Shown: piece by piece, positions 7,560 through 15,429 of the stretch
Layout: the number at the start of each line of letters is the position of its first letter
Position numbering within the stretch: the stretch's first letter is position 1
Notes under the pieces: model-generated
What the model saw: only the letters and a program-made list of their open reading frames with translations
Told to the model about the DNA's origin: nothing
Database searches by the model: none
Made by a program: the position numbers and the translations under genes
NCBI GenBank assembly: GCA_903789505.1
Contig: CAIFEU010000022.1
Span: forward strand, 1 to 22,477
Source of the DNA: an uncultured Coriobacteriales bacterium
GTDB lineage: Bacteria > Actinomycetota > Coriobacteriia > Coriobacteriales > UMGS124
Direction: 5' to 3'
DNA: 22,477 bases

Positions 7560-8933
7560 CTATCTCCCCTCCCCGCCCTCGCCGGCGCCCGCCGGGACCA
7601 CCCGCGCGTCGCCGCCGAGTCGGCGGAAGTCTTCGAAGAAGGTCGGGTAGGACTTCTCGACCGCCTGCGCCCCGACGACGCGCACCGGCCCGCGCGCCCG
7701 CGTCGCCGCGACCGCGGCGGCCATCGCGATTCGGTGGTCGTTGCAGGCGTCGACCCGGCACGGCGCCAGCACCCGCGCGGCGCCGGCGGCGCCCGAGGGG
7801 CTCCCCACGCCGCGGATCAGGAGGTCGTCGGCGCCCTCGCGCACCTCGACGCCCAGCGCCCGCAGCATCGCCGTGACGCTGGCGAGCCTGTCGGACTCCT
7901 TGGCGCGCAGCCGGCCCGCGCCCGACACGTGCGTGACGCCCGAGGCGCAGGCGGCGACGACCGCCATCGGCACGGCGAGGTCGGGGATGTCAGCGGCGTC
8001 CAGCTCGATGCCGCGCAGCGGCGCCGGCGAGACGCGCACGGAGCCGGCGGACGCGTCCAGCTCGACGCGGGCCCCGAAGCGCTCGAGGACCTCGCAGACC
8101 GCGCGGTCTCCCTGGGGGGAGTCGGCGCGCAGCCCGCTCAGACGGATAGGCGAGTCGCCGATCGCGCCCGCCGCCATCCAGAAGGCAGCGTTGGACCAGT
8201 CCCCCTCGACCTCGATGGCCTCCGGGCCCTCCGGCAGCGAGCCGGGCCCCACGCGCAGCGAGAGCCCGTCGGGGGAGGTGCGGACATCGACGCCGAACCT
8301 GCGCAGCGCGTCGACGGTGACGTCGATGTAGGGGCGAGATTCCACGGGGGGCACCAGGTCCACCTCCCCGCCCTGCCCCCCGGCGCTCAGCGCCAGCAGC
8401 AGGCCGGTCACGAACTGGGAGGAGACGTCGCCGCGCAGCTCGAAGCGTCCGCCCGCCATCCTGCCCGAGGCGCGCACCGGCCAGGTCCCCGGGGCGGAGA
8501 GCGCGCACCCGTGCTCCTCAATGAGCTCGCGCAGCGGGGACAGCGGGCGCCGCGGGAGCCTGCCGGACCCGTCCAGCGTCGCGTCCGCCCCCAGCGCGCA
8601 CGCCACCGGCAGCATGAACCTGAGCGTGCTGCCGCTCTCCCCGCAGTCCAGCGTGGCGCCGCGCAAGCGAGCCGGCAGCCCCCCGTCGGCGCCGCGCGGC
8701 CCCGGGGTCACGTCGAGGGCCTCGCCGCGCCGCTCGACGACCGCCCCCAGCGACCTCAGGCCGCCGACCGTCGCCTCGATGTCGCGCGACGTCGTGGCGC
8801 AGCGGACGCTCACCGGGCGGGCGGAGGTGGCGGCGAGGATCAGAAGCCGATGCGCCACCGACTTGGACGCGATCGCCGCGAGTCCGCCGGACAGCCCGGC
8901 GTTGCCCACCACGACGTCATAGGCTCCCCCCAT
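7560..8933 (-). CDS. aroA: 3-phosphoshikimate 1-carboxyvinyltransferase (EPSP synthase)
   Basis: This enzyme transfers the enolpyruvyl group of PEP to shikimate-3-phosphate, shikimate step 6. The 457-residue length is within the family range. Motifs are SKSVAHR (23-29, substrate Lys and Ser), DCGESGSTLRFMLP (96-109), GDVSSQF, PDLAVP, AKESDRLASV and CNDHRIAMA. The GESGSTLRF segment, in place of the NAGTAMR/NAGTATR motifs of the classic class I and II enzymes, resembles clostridial and coriobacterial homologues from memory. Glyphosate sensitivity cannot be told from this. The start ATG at 8933 lies inside the end of aroB (17-base overlap). The stop is one base before aroC, so all three are probably translated in a coupled way. 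Confidence 0.97.
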   Translation of the reverse strand: MGGAYDVVVGNAGLSGGLAAIASKSVAHRLLILAATSARPVSVRCATTSRDIEATVGGLRSLGAVVERRGEALDVTPGPRGADGGLPARLRGATLDCGESGSTLRFMLPVACALGADATLDGSGRLPRRPLSPLRELIEEHGCALSAPGTWPVRASGRMAGGRFELRGDVSSQFVTGLLLALSAGGQGGEVDLVPPVESRPYIDVTVDALRRFGVDVRTSPDGLSLRVGPGSLPEGPEAIEVEGDWSNAAFWMAAGAIGDSPIRLSGLRADSPQGDRAVCEVLERFGARVELDASAGSVRVSPAPLRGIELDAADIPDLAVPMAVVAACASGVTHVSGAGRLRAKESDRLASVTAMLRALGVEVREGADDLLIRGVGSPSGAAGAARVLAPCRVDACNDHRIAMAAAVAATRARGPVRVVGAQAVEKSYPTFFEDFRRLGGDARVVPAGAGEGGEGR

Positions 8934-10116
8934 CTTCCGCGACCCCCCTCTCGATCAGGTCGCGCAGCCCGTCGAGGCCCACGCGGCGCACCTCGGTGAA
9001 CCCGATCGCATGGATCAGGACGACGTCGACGCTGTCGCCCACGCGCTTCTTGTCCGACAGCGCCGCCTCGTACAGGTCTGCGGCGGCGTACCGGCACCCG
9101 GTGGGCAGGCCGTGCGCCCGCAGCACGTCGTCAATCCTGCCGGGGACGTCTGCAGCGCACAGCCCCAGGGAGGCGCAGGCGCGCGCCATGATTGACGTGC
9201 CCGCCGCGACGGCGTGGCCGTGGGGGACGGAGAAGCCGCTGAGCTTCTCTATCGCGTGTCCGACGGTGTGGCCGAGGTTGAGCCTCTTGCGCTCCCCCGC
9301 CTCCCGCTCGTCGGCCTGCACGACGTCGCGCTTGATCGAGACGCAGCGCTCGACCACGCGCTCCCACTGGCCCGGCAGGGGCTCCGAGAGCCAGTCGAAC
9401 AGCTCGGGGTCGCCCATCACGCCGTACTTCACGACCTCCCCGGTGCCGTCGCTTATAAACTCCGGCGGCAGGGTCCCCAGAGCGTCGAGGTCGCACAGGA
9501 CCAGGTCCGGCTGGTAGAAGGCCCCCACGAGGTTCTTCCCCTGGGGAAGGTCGATCGCGGTCTTGCCCCCCACCGACGAGTCGACCATCGCGAGCAGCGA
9601 CGTCGCCATCTGCACGAGGTGGCACCCGCGCATGTAGCTCGCCGCCGCGAACCCCGCCAGGTCGCCGACGACCCCGCCGCCCAGCGCGACGACCAGGCCG
9701 GCTCGCGTGAGGCCTGCGTCCGCGGCGGCGCCCACGACCCGCGCGAACCCGTCCATGCACTTCGTCGGCTCGCCAGCGGGAAGCTCCAGGTAGGAGGGGG
9801 AGAGCCCCGCCCGTGAGAGCGCGTCGCGCACGCGGCCGGCGTACAGCGGGCCGACGTTGTCGTCGCTCACGACCAGGCAGGAGCCGTCGAGCGCCCCGCC
9901 CGCGGCGCGGCGCGCGCGCTCCCCCGCCTCGTCGAGCAGCCCCCGCCCGATGACGACGTCGTACGACCTGCTCGCCTCGACGCGCACGACGCGCGGCGCG
10001 CGGCGCTGCCCGGCGTCGTCGCAGGGGCGCCCCGATGCCGCGAGCCCTTCCGGCCCGCCGCTCCCGGCGCCCGCGCTCATGCCGCCCCCGACGAGCCCCT
10101 CACCGTCACGGCTCAC
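8917..10116 (-). CDS. aroB: 3-dehydroquinate synthase
   Basis: This NAD- and divalent-metal-dependent enzyme cyclises DAHP to 3-dehydroquinate, shikimate step 2. Seen in a 399-residue reading: PAGEPTKCMDGF (113-124), GGGVVGDLAGF (146-156, NAD-binding turn), MATSLLAMVDSSVGGKTAIDLPQGKN (the central substrate segment, about 170-195), TGEVVKYG with metal ligand Glu227, LGHTVGHAIE and PHGHAV, containing the remaining His ligands. The GTG at 10116 overlaps the tyrA stop (GTGA) with a GGGGGTG stretch 6 bases before it. The ATG at 10080, behind GGGGGCGG, is an alternative start. The first 42 residues are Gly/Ala-rich and outside the fold. Confidence 0.96.
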   Translation of the reverse strand: MSRDGEGLVGGGMSAGAGSGGPEGLAASGRPCDDAGQRRAPRVVRVEASRSYDVVIGRGLLDEAGERARRAAGGALDGSCLVVSDDNVGPLYAGRVRDALSRAGLSPSYLELPAGEPTKCMDGFARVVGAAADAGLTRAGLVVALGGGVVGDLAGFAAASYMRGCHLVQMATSLLAMVDSSVGGKTAIDLPQGKNLVGAFYQPDLVLCDLDALGTLPPEFISDGTGEVVKYGVMGDPELFDWLSEPLPGQWERVVERCVSIKRDVVQADEREAGERKRLNLGHTVGHAIEKLSGFSVPHGHAVAAGTSIMARACASLGLCAADVPGRIDDVLRAHGLPTGCRYAAADLYEAALSDKKRVGDSVDVVLIHAIGFTEVRRVGLDGLRDLIERGVAEDGGSL

Positions 10117-11039
10117 CTGCGCTCACCCCCGTACTCCGCGCGCTCCTTCGCCACGCGCCCCTCGCGCAGCAGCTCCCGCAGGCGCTCGGGGTCGCGCGCG
10201 GCGAGCGCGTCGCGGTACTTCTCCAGCTCGCCGATGATGTTGTCGACCTCGAACAGCAGGTTGTCGGCGTTGTCGAGGAACAGCTCGGTCCACATGTTCT
10301 CGTTGAGCCAGGCGACGCGCGTGAGGTCGCGGTAGCTGCCCGCGGAGAACCCGTCGTGCCCCTGGGCCGACGGGCTCTTGATGAACGCGTTGCTCACGAC
10401 GTGCGCGAGCTGCGACGTGTACGCGATGCGGCGGTCGTGCTCCTCGGCGGTCGTCACCATGAAGCGCCCGAAGCCGGGCGGCGCGAGCAGGACCTTCTCG
10501 ATGCGCTCCAGGAACGCGGCGTCGTCGGCGCGCGGCGGGACCAGGACCATCGGGGCACCGCGGAACAGGTTGGCGCGGGCGTACTTGAAGCCGGAGTACT
10601 GCGTGCCCGCCATCGGGTGTCCGCCGACGAACGTGAAGTCCCGTCCGTCCGCCATCGGCATGCAGGCGTCGCACACCTCGCGCTTCACGCCGCAACAGTC
10701 GATGACCATGGCGCCCGCCTTGAGCCGGTCGCGGTTGGAGGCGACCCAGTCGATCGCCGCCTTGGGGTAGACCGCGAGCAGCACCAGGTCGCACTCGCCC
10801 ACCGACGGTCCCTCCAGCGCCCCGTCTATCGTCTCGACCAGCGCGGCCCTCATCACGTCGGGGTTCACGTCGAACGCCAGCACGCGCCAGCCCGCGGCGC
10901 GATACGCCTTCGCCATCGAGCCCCCGATCAGGCCCAGGCCGACGACGCCCACCGTCAGCGGCACGGCGCCCGGGCCCTTCCGCTCGGCCAGCCCCTCGCC
11001 CGCGCGCCCCTCGGGCGCGCCCTCAGCTGAGATGCCCAT
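10113..11039 (-). CDS. tyrA: prephenate dehydrogenase
   Basis: This enzyme oxidatively decarboxylates prephenate to 4-hydroxyphenylpyruvate for Tyr synthesis. The product has 308 residues. The Rossmann dinucleotide motif VGLGLIGGSMAKAYR starts at residue 33. GGHPMAGTQYSGF (139-151) carries the family's catalytic-site histidine (His141), and SQLAHVVSNAF is in the helical dimerisation domain. There is no C-terminal ACT domain, so Tyr feedback, if any, would act at the active site. The start ATG at 11039 is 3 bases after the aroF stop; the AGAGG about 14 bases upstream is weak, so translation may depend on coupling to aroF. The first 28 residues are a low-complexity tail. Arogenate specificity is possible and cannot be excluded by eye. 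Confidence 0.94.
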   Translation of the reverse strand: MGISAEGAPEGRAGEGLAERKGPGAVPLTVGVVGLGLIGGSMAKAYRAAGWRVLAFDVNPDVMRAALVETIDGALEGPSVGECDLVLLAVYPKAAIDWVASNRDRLKAGAMVIDCCGVKREVCDACMPMADGRDFTFVGGHPMAGTQYSGFKYARANLFRGAPMVLVPPRADDAAFLERIEKVLLAPPGFGRFMVTTAEEHDRRIAYTSQLAHVVSNAFIKSPSAQGHDGFSAGSYRDLTRVAWLNENMWTELFLDNADNLLFEVDNIIGELEKYRDALAARDPERLRELLREGRVAKERAEYGGERR

Positions 11040-11042
11040 CGC

Positions 11043-12050
11043 CTACGCCACGACCTCTCTGATCGCCCTGACCTCGGGCATGAGCTCCGAGAACATGGAG
11101 GGCAGCAGCGCCTGGCCGCCGTCGGACCACGCCTTGGGCGGGTTGTCGTGCACCTCGATCTCGAGGCCGTCCGCCCCCGCCGCCGTCGCGGCGAGCGCCA
11201 TCTGGCCGACGTAGCGCGTGTAGCCCGTGGCGTGGCTCGGGTCGGCGATGACCGGCAGGTGCGTGAGGTAGTGCAGCACGGGGACCGCGTTGAGGTCGAA
11301 CGTGTTGCGCGTGCGCGTCTCGAAGGTGCGGATGCCGCGCTCGCACAGGATCACGTTGGGGTTGCCCTCGCTCATCACGTACTCGGCGGCCATCAGCAGC
11401 TCGTCTATCGTCGCCGCCATCCCGCGCTTGAGCAGGACTGGGGTCTGGGTCTTTCCCACCTCGCGCAGAAGGGGGAAGTTCTGCATGTTGCGAGCCCCGA
11501 TCTGCAGCACGTCGATGCCGCGCTCCAGGAACAGGGGCAGGTCGCGCGGGTCCATGATCTCGGTCACGATGGGCAGGCCCGTGCGCTCGCGCGCCTCGAC
11601 GAGAAGGTCCAGGCCGCGCTCCCCCATGCCCTGGTTGGAGTACGGGCTGGTGCGGGGCTTGTAGGCGCCGCCGCGCAGCATCGTGGCGCCCGCCGCCTTG
11701 ACCGCGTCCGCGATAGCGAACAGGTTGTCCCCCTCGACCGAGCAGGGGCCTGCGATGACCTGGAAGGAGCCGCCGCCGACGTCGACCCCGTCGGCGACGT
11801 GCACGACCGTGTCGTCGGGGTGGAACTTGCGGTTGGCGAGCTTGAACGGCTCGGAGACGCGCGTGACCGACTCGACGATGTCCATCGAGTCCAGCAGTTC
11901 GGCGTCGATGCTCGTCGTGTCGCCAATCAGCCCCAGGATCGTCTCCTGGCTGCCCTGCGAGTAGTTCACCTCCAGGCCCTTGCCGCGAATCCAGTCGATG
12001 AGCTTGTCTATCTGCTCCTTGGACGTGCCCTGCTTGATCACTGCGATCAT
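11043..12050 (-). CDS. aroF: 3-deoxy-7-phosphoheptulonate (DAHP) synthase, type I-beta with N-terminal regulatory domain
   Basis: This enzyme condenses PEP and erythrose 4-phosphate, shikimate step 1 and the usual control point. In 335 residues, an N-terminal ferredoxin-like (ACT-like) domain of about 70 residues (MIAVIKQGTSKEQIDKLIDW...) is followed by a TIM barrel. The barrel carries AGPCSVE (100-106, metal ligand Cys103), RGGAYKPRTSPYSNQG (126-141), IGARNMQNF, LLKRGM and DPSHATG. The domain order matches type I-beta enzymes such as those of Thermotoga and Bacillus. In these the N-terminal domain mediates feedback by Tyr and/or Phe. A GGGAGG site lies 8 bases before the ATG at 12050. It is the first gene of the aro operon and follows the candidate attenuator region. 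Confidence 0.97.
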   Translation of the reverse strand: MIAVIKQGTSKEQIDKLIDWIRGKGLEVNYSQGSQETILGLIGDTTSIDAELLDSMDIVESVTRVSEPFKLANRKFHPDDTVVHVADGVDVGGGSFQVIAGPCSVEGDNLFAIADAVKAAGATMLRGGAYKPRTSPYSNQGMGERGLDLLVEARERTGLPIVTEIMDPRDLPLFLERGIDVLQIGARNMQNFPLLREVGKTQTPVLLKRGMAATIDELLMAAEYVMSEGNPNVILCERGIRTFETRTRNTFDLNAVPVLHYLTHLPVIADPSHATGYTRYVGQMALAATAAGADGLEIEVHDNPPKAWSDGGQALLPSMFSELMPEVRAIREVVA

Positions 12051-12173
12051 GGTGGTTCCCTCCCGGGAGGCGGGCGCGGGCCGCCCCGCAGGGCAGGCAC
12101 CGTCGCCTCAGGTTCGTCTTGAGATGGGTCGGGGATGCCGCGCCGCAGGCCTCGTCAGCCGGCGATCGCGACG

Positions 12174-12209
12174 GGCCCGCCGCCAGGACGCCATGGGCGT
12201 CGGCGGGCC
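12174..12209 (-). terminator. strong GC-rich hairpin, candidate attenuator terminator upstream of aroF
   Basis: The inverted repeat pairs 12174-12181 with 12202-12209 (8 bp). After a 5-base one-sided bulge it continues as 12187-12192 with 12196-12201 (6 bp), with a 3-base loop. On the aro transcript it lies about 80 bases after the leader stop codon and about 125 bases before the aroF start, where the terminator stem of an attenuator would be. No U-run follows, as is common in high-G+C actinobacteria, so intrinsic termination is not assured. Confidence 0.42.
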
Positions 12210-12225
12210 GGGGGGTGGAGGCGCT

Positions 12226-12288
12226 CCCGTCCGGCGGTTCGCTCGCGCTGCCGTTCGCATGCCCGTTCGCCCCGCTGGCGGACGGGGC
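12226..12288 (-). promoter_or_regulatory. mutually exclusive stems after the aro leader peptide
   Basis: Directly behind the leader stop codon, GCCCCG (12269-12274) pairs with CGGGGC (12283-12288) to give a 6-bp hairpin. The same strand segment can instead form a perfect 8-bp long-range stem, CGGACGGG (12279-12286) with CCCGTCCG (12226-12233). The two share bases 12283-12286 and cannot coexist. This is the sort of switch expected in a translation-coupled attenuator, but I could not identify a clear anti-terminator arm that also melts the 12174-12209 hairpin. The region is strongly G+C-biased, so chance pairing is a real alternative. Confidence 0.33.
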
Positions 12289-12399
12289 TTACAGGTACGA
12301 CACCGCGACGCCGGACGAGAGCTCGATATAGAGCCCCCGCTCGGCGTAGGCGTACGCGTAGGTAAAGTAGGGATGAGGGTGTCGGAGGGAATCGGGCAC
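12289..12399 (-). CDS. candidate Tyr/Phe-rich leader peptide of the aro operon
   Basis: From a GTG at 12399 to TAA at 12289-12291 this reads as 36 codons. Residues 10-19 are PYFTYAYAYA, and in all there are six Tyr (11, 14, 16, 18, 24, 35), one Phe (12) and no Trp. It lies on the same strand and about 240 bases upstream of the DAHP synthase gene that opens the Tyr/Phe pathway operon, and a hairpin begins at the base after its stop. This is how attenuator leader peptides such as those of pheA and trp operons are built, with ribosome stalling at the scarce codons controlling read-through. Weak points are the poor ribosome site (GCGAGG about 11 bases before the GTG) and the fact that TAC GCG TAC GCC TAC GCC may reflect a local hexamer repeat. 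An in-frame ATG at 12504 gives a 71-residue alternative. Confidence 0.42.
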   Translation of the reverse strand: MPDSLRHPHPYFTYAYAYAERGLYIELSSGVAVSYL

Positions 12400-12743
12400 C
12401 GCGCGGCGTGCCTCGCCCGACAGCGCACGGGCGACCCAGCCGGCGCCGGTGCGCGCCGTGGGCCGCGAGACTGCGGCGGTTGTGTCGAGAGCGACCTGCG
12501 CCATGCCCGTGCTGACCCTTCCGAAGACGGGGCGGGTCGCGCCAACGCGCGCCCGCCGGCATGCCTGCCGGGCAGCGGGAGGTCCCCGCGCCCCGCCAGG
12601 CGAGATGTTGACGCAAGTCTAGCCTCTGCCCCCGGGACGAATGTTTCCAACGGGTGAAAAGCGCCCGGATACTCCGCGACGCCACAACCTCCTCCCCGCC
12701 CCCGGGAGGCGCGCGGGCGCGCCCGCACCCGCGCCGAGACGTG
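12400..12743. other. non-coding stretch between queA and the aro leader
   Basis: No convincing gene is visible here. A less G+C-rich patch at about 12600-12660 is the likeliest site for the aro operon promoter. On the minus strand it contains TAGACT (12616-12621), a possible -10 box, but no good -35 lies at 16-18 bases. The end nearer queA contains a palindrome GCGGGCGCGCCCGC (12713-12726) and the hairpin listed separately. Confidence 0.4.
12691..12709 (-). terminator. possible terminator hairpin after queA
   Basis: CCTCCC (12691-12696) and GGGAGG (12704-12709) form a 6-bp stem with a 7-base loop, 35-50 bases after the queA stop on the queA strand. A 14-base GC palindrome lies between. There is no U-run. 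It may end the queA message and insulate the aro operon promoter from it. Confidence 0.3.
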
Positions 12744-13853
12744 CTAGACGATCATCATCGCGTCCCCGAACGAGAGCATGCGGTACCTGCGCCGGATCGC
12801 CTCGGCGTAGGCGTCCATGATCTGCTCGCGCGTCGCGAAGGCGCTGACGAGCATCATCAGCGTGGAGCGCGGCACATGGAAGTTCGTGATCATCTCGTCG
12901 ACGACGTGGAACTGCGAGCCGGGCATCAGGAACAGGGACGTCGTGGCGTCGCGCCGCTCGACGATGTCGCCCCGCGAGCCGTCCGGCGCCGTCGCCTCGG
13001 GGTCCCAGGCGCTCTCGAGCGAGCGGACGCTGGTGGTGCCTACCGCGACGACGCGCCCGCCGCGCGCGTGGCAGGCGTGCACCTGGTCGACGACCTGCTG
13101 CGGGACGTGGTAGCGCTCGGTGTGCATCTTGTGCTGCGTCGGGTCGTCCTCCTCGACCAGGCGGAAGGTGTCGATGCCGACCTCGAGCTCCACGGTCGCC
13201 CAGTCGACGCCCTTGGCGCGGATGCGCTCGATCAGCTCGGGGGTGAAGTGCAGGCCGGCGGTGGGGGCGGCGGCGGAGTGCTCGTCGCGCATCGCGTAGA
13301 CGGTCTGGTACTTCTCCGGGTCGCCCTGGTAGTCGCTGATGTAGGGGGGCAGCGGCACGTTGCCCGCGCTGTGAATCGCCTGGTCGAGCGTCATGCCCTC
13401 GGACGGCTCGAAGCGCACCAGGCGCATGCCGCGCTGGGGTAGGCGCTCCTCTACGCGGGCGCGCAGCACGACCGGGGCGTCGGGCGCCGCGTGGGCGCCT
13501 CCGGGCCGGTACTCTATCCGGGCGCCCGGTTGGAGGCGTCGACCCGGCTTCACGATGCACTCCCACACGCACCCCAGGGGGTCGAGGTCCTCTCGCCTGG
13601 TCACGAGCAGCGTCTCGGCGAGCCCGCCGGTCGGGGACTTGTGGCCGACCAGGCGCGCCGGCATCACGCGCGTCTTGTTCGCGACGAGCAGGTCGCCCGG
13701 CTCGAGGTACTCGATCACGTCAGTGAAGACGCGATGCTCCACCGAACCGTCCGAGCGATGCAGGACCATCAGCCGACAGGAGTCGCGCGGATCCGCGGGT
13801 GCCTGGGCGATGAGCTCGCGAGGGAGGTCGTAGTCAAAGTCGTCTGTCCGCAT
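12744..13853 (-). CDS. queA: tRNA preQ1(34) S-adenosylmethionine ribosyltransferase-isomerase
   Basis: This enzyme transfers the ribosyl part of SAM to preQ1 at the wobble base of tRNA, giving epoxyqueuosine. The 369-residue length is slightly above the usual 340-350. Motifs are FDYDLPRELIAQAP (6-19), SCRLMVL, LVANKTRVMPARL, then PLPPYI, YQTVYA, SAAAPTAGLHFT, VELEVGIDTFRLV, HKMHTERY, VVAVGTTSVRSLES, ITNFHVPRSTLMMLVSAFA and the C-terminal YRMLSFGDAM. These cover the whole family signature. The start ATG at 13853 is favoured because the family begins with (M)xxxDFDYDLP; AAGGA lies about 11 bases upstream. The 211-base gap to the divergent gene at 14065 must hold promoters for both, but none stands out. 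queH, acting at the next step, lies 1.6 kb away on the same strand. Confidence 0.97.
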   Translation of the reverse strand: MRTDDFDYDLPRELIAQAPADPRDSCRLMVLHRSDGSVEHRVFTDVIEYLEPGDLLVANKTRVMPARLVGHKSPTGGLAETLLVTRREDLDPLGCVWECIVKPGRRLQPGARIEYRPGGAHAAPDAPVVLRARVEERLPQRGMRLVRFEPSEGMTLDQAIHSAGNVPLPPYISDYQGDPEKYQTVYAMRDEHSAAAPTAGLHFTPELIERIRAKGVDWATVELEVGIDTFRLVEEDDPTQHKMHTERYHVPQQVVDQVHACHARGGRVVAVGTTSVRSLESAWDPEATAPDGSRGDIVERRDATTSLFLMPGSQFHVVDEMITNFHVPRSTLMMLVSAFATREQIMDAYAEAIRRRYRMLSFGDAMMIV

Positions 13854-14064
13854 GTGCAGGGGTCTTCCTTCTTCGAGTCCGTCCGCGCCCACGCGCCGAG
13901 GCGCCGTCGGGGCCGCCTTCCCTTGCCGGGGCGCGGGGTGGCCGCGCCCGTCACGCGCATCACCGGGCGCGGCGCGGGGGATACTGTCATCAAATCCCCG
14001 CCAGTCTACCGAATCCGGCGCGCACCGGGCGCCGGGGGCTGCCCGATAGCTAAGGAAGCGCACC

Positions 14065-15429
14065 ATGAACATCCTCGACTACCTGCGACGCGACTTCGAC
14101 TCCTTCGAGAGCCGTCCGCCGTGCGCCCTCGACGGGCTGGTGCTCGCCCAGCTGGCGATGGTCAGGCTCGACGGCATCGTCCCCGCGCTGGAGGGGTTCG
14201 GCGGGGACGGGCCGGCGGGGGCGGCGCCGTCGGGCGTCCGCCCGCGCGACCTGCTGCGCGCCGAGAGGTTCGACGACATGGTCGGCGGGCTGGTGAGCGC
14301 TGGCTCGTTCCGCGACCTGCTGCTGTGGATGGCGGCGAGCCCGCGCTTCCGCGACCTCGAGGTGTGGGGGTATGCGAGCCTGCTCGACCCCGGCCGCCTC
14401 ATGCAGTTCGGCGCGGTGAGCCTCACGCTCCCCGACAGGTTCACCGTCGTCGCCTTCCGCGGCACCGACGGCACGCTGGTCGGCTGGCGCGAGGACTTCT
14501 CGATGGCGTTCATGCCCCAGGTCGCCGGGCAGGTCGAGGCGCGCCGATACCTCGAGGCGGTCGCCGCCGTGACGACCGGCCCGCTCTACGTGACCGGCCA
14601 CTCCAAGGGAGGCAACCTCGCCGCGTATGCGGCTGCGACCTGCGAGGAGGCGGTGAGCGGCCGCATCGTGCGCGCGTTCGACCTCGACGGGCCCGGCTTT
14701 CGCGAGGCGACCGTCTCGAGCGCGCAGTATGACCGCGCGCGCGACAGGATCTTCAAGGTGGTGCCCCAGGAGTCGGTGATAGGCCTGCTGCTCGACGACC
14801 GCGACGACCACCACGTCGTCCGCAGCGACCAGCATGGCATCATGCAGCACGACGGGTTCTCGTGGCAGGTGCGGTTCGCGGGGCCCGGACGGGACGCCGA
14901 CGGCAGGGCCGGGCTGGGCGCCGTGCGGGCGAAGGCGCCCCAGGCGGCCAAGGAGGGCTTGGGCGACGTCGACGCCCTGCCCGACTTCGACTGGGCTCCG
15001 CACCTCGCCGGCTCGTCGGAGCTCGTCAGGAGGATCTTCGCGGACTGGATGGCGCGCTACACCGACGAGGAGCTCGCCGACTTCGTCGCGGCCCTGTTCG
15101 ACGCGCTCGGCTCGACCGGCGCGCGCACGACGCGCGAGCTGAGCGGGACCTGGCAGCAGACCCTCTCCGCGCTCGCCGAGATAGCCAAAGGGCTCGACGC
15201 CCCGCAGCGCCAGATCCTGCTCGACGCGCTCGCGCAGTTCGCCTCGACGGCGGTCCAGGCAACCGCGAGCTCGGTGAACGAAGCGGTGAGCGACGGGATC
15301 TCGGGCAGGCTGGGTCCCCTGCAGCAGCTGCGCGGCCACCTGGCTCCGGGCGACGCGGCGACGCGGGACGGGGAGGGACCGGCAGCGCGCGGTTCGGACG
15401 ACGCGCCCGCCGGGGCGCCGACCATCTAG
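14065..15429 (+). CDS. DUF2974 (Mbeg1-like) alpha/beta-hydrolase fold protein
   Basis: This 454-residue protein resembles the DUF2974 family, which has a lipase-like fold. Evidence is FTVVAFRGTDGTLVGWREDF (126-145), similar to lipase class 3, and the nucleophile elbow VTGHSKGGNLAAYA (176-189) with Ser180. An acid is likely among Asp207/Asp245, and a candidate His lies in DQHGIMQHDGF. The C-terminal 170 residues are helical and Ala-rich, with low complexity at the very end. There is no signal peptide or membrane segment. The substrate is unknown, and the physiological role of this family is not established. TAAGGAAG stands 8 bases before the ATG at 14065. It is the only plus-strand gene between the aro operon and the formate dehydrogenase. 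Its TAG stop shares the CTAG tetramer 15426-15429 with the stop of the convergent queH. Confidence 0.85.
   Translation: MNILDYLRRDFDSFESRPPCALDGLVLAQLAMVRLDGIVPALEGFGGDGPAGAAPSGVRPRDLLRAERFDDMVGGLVSAGSFRDLLLWMAASPRFRDLEVWGYASLLDPGRLMQFGAVSLTLPDRFTVVAFRGTDGTLVGWREDFSMAFMPQVAGQVEARRYLEAVAAVTTGPLYVTGHSKGGNLAAYAAATCEEAVSGRIVRAFDLDGPGFREATVSSAQYDRARDRIFKVVPQESVIGLLLDDRDDHHVVRSDQHGIMQHDGFSWQVRFAGPGRDADGRAGLGAVRAKAPQAAKEGLGDVDALPDFDWAPHLAGSSELVRRIFADWMARYTDEELADFVAALFDALGSTGARTTRELSGTWQQTLSALAEIAKGLDAPQRQILLDALAQFASTAVQATASSVNEAVSDGISGRLGPLQQLRGHLAPGDAATRDGEGPAARGSDDAPAGAPTI

Noticed and set aside
12616..12650. Promoter built from TAGACT (12616-12621) and TTGGAA (12645-12650) for the aro operon
   Set aside because: The spacer would be 23 bases, too long for a normal sigma-70 type promoter. 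A similar TAGACT also occurs near queA without a -35 box.
13854..14072. 73-codon N-terminal extension of queA
   Set aside because: QueA proteins begin close to DFDYDLP, and the extension would run into the divergent gene's start region.
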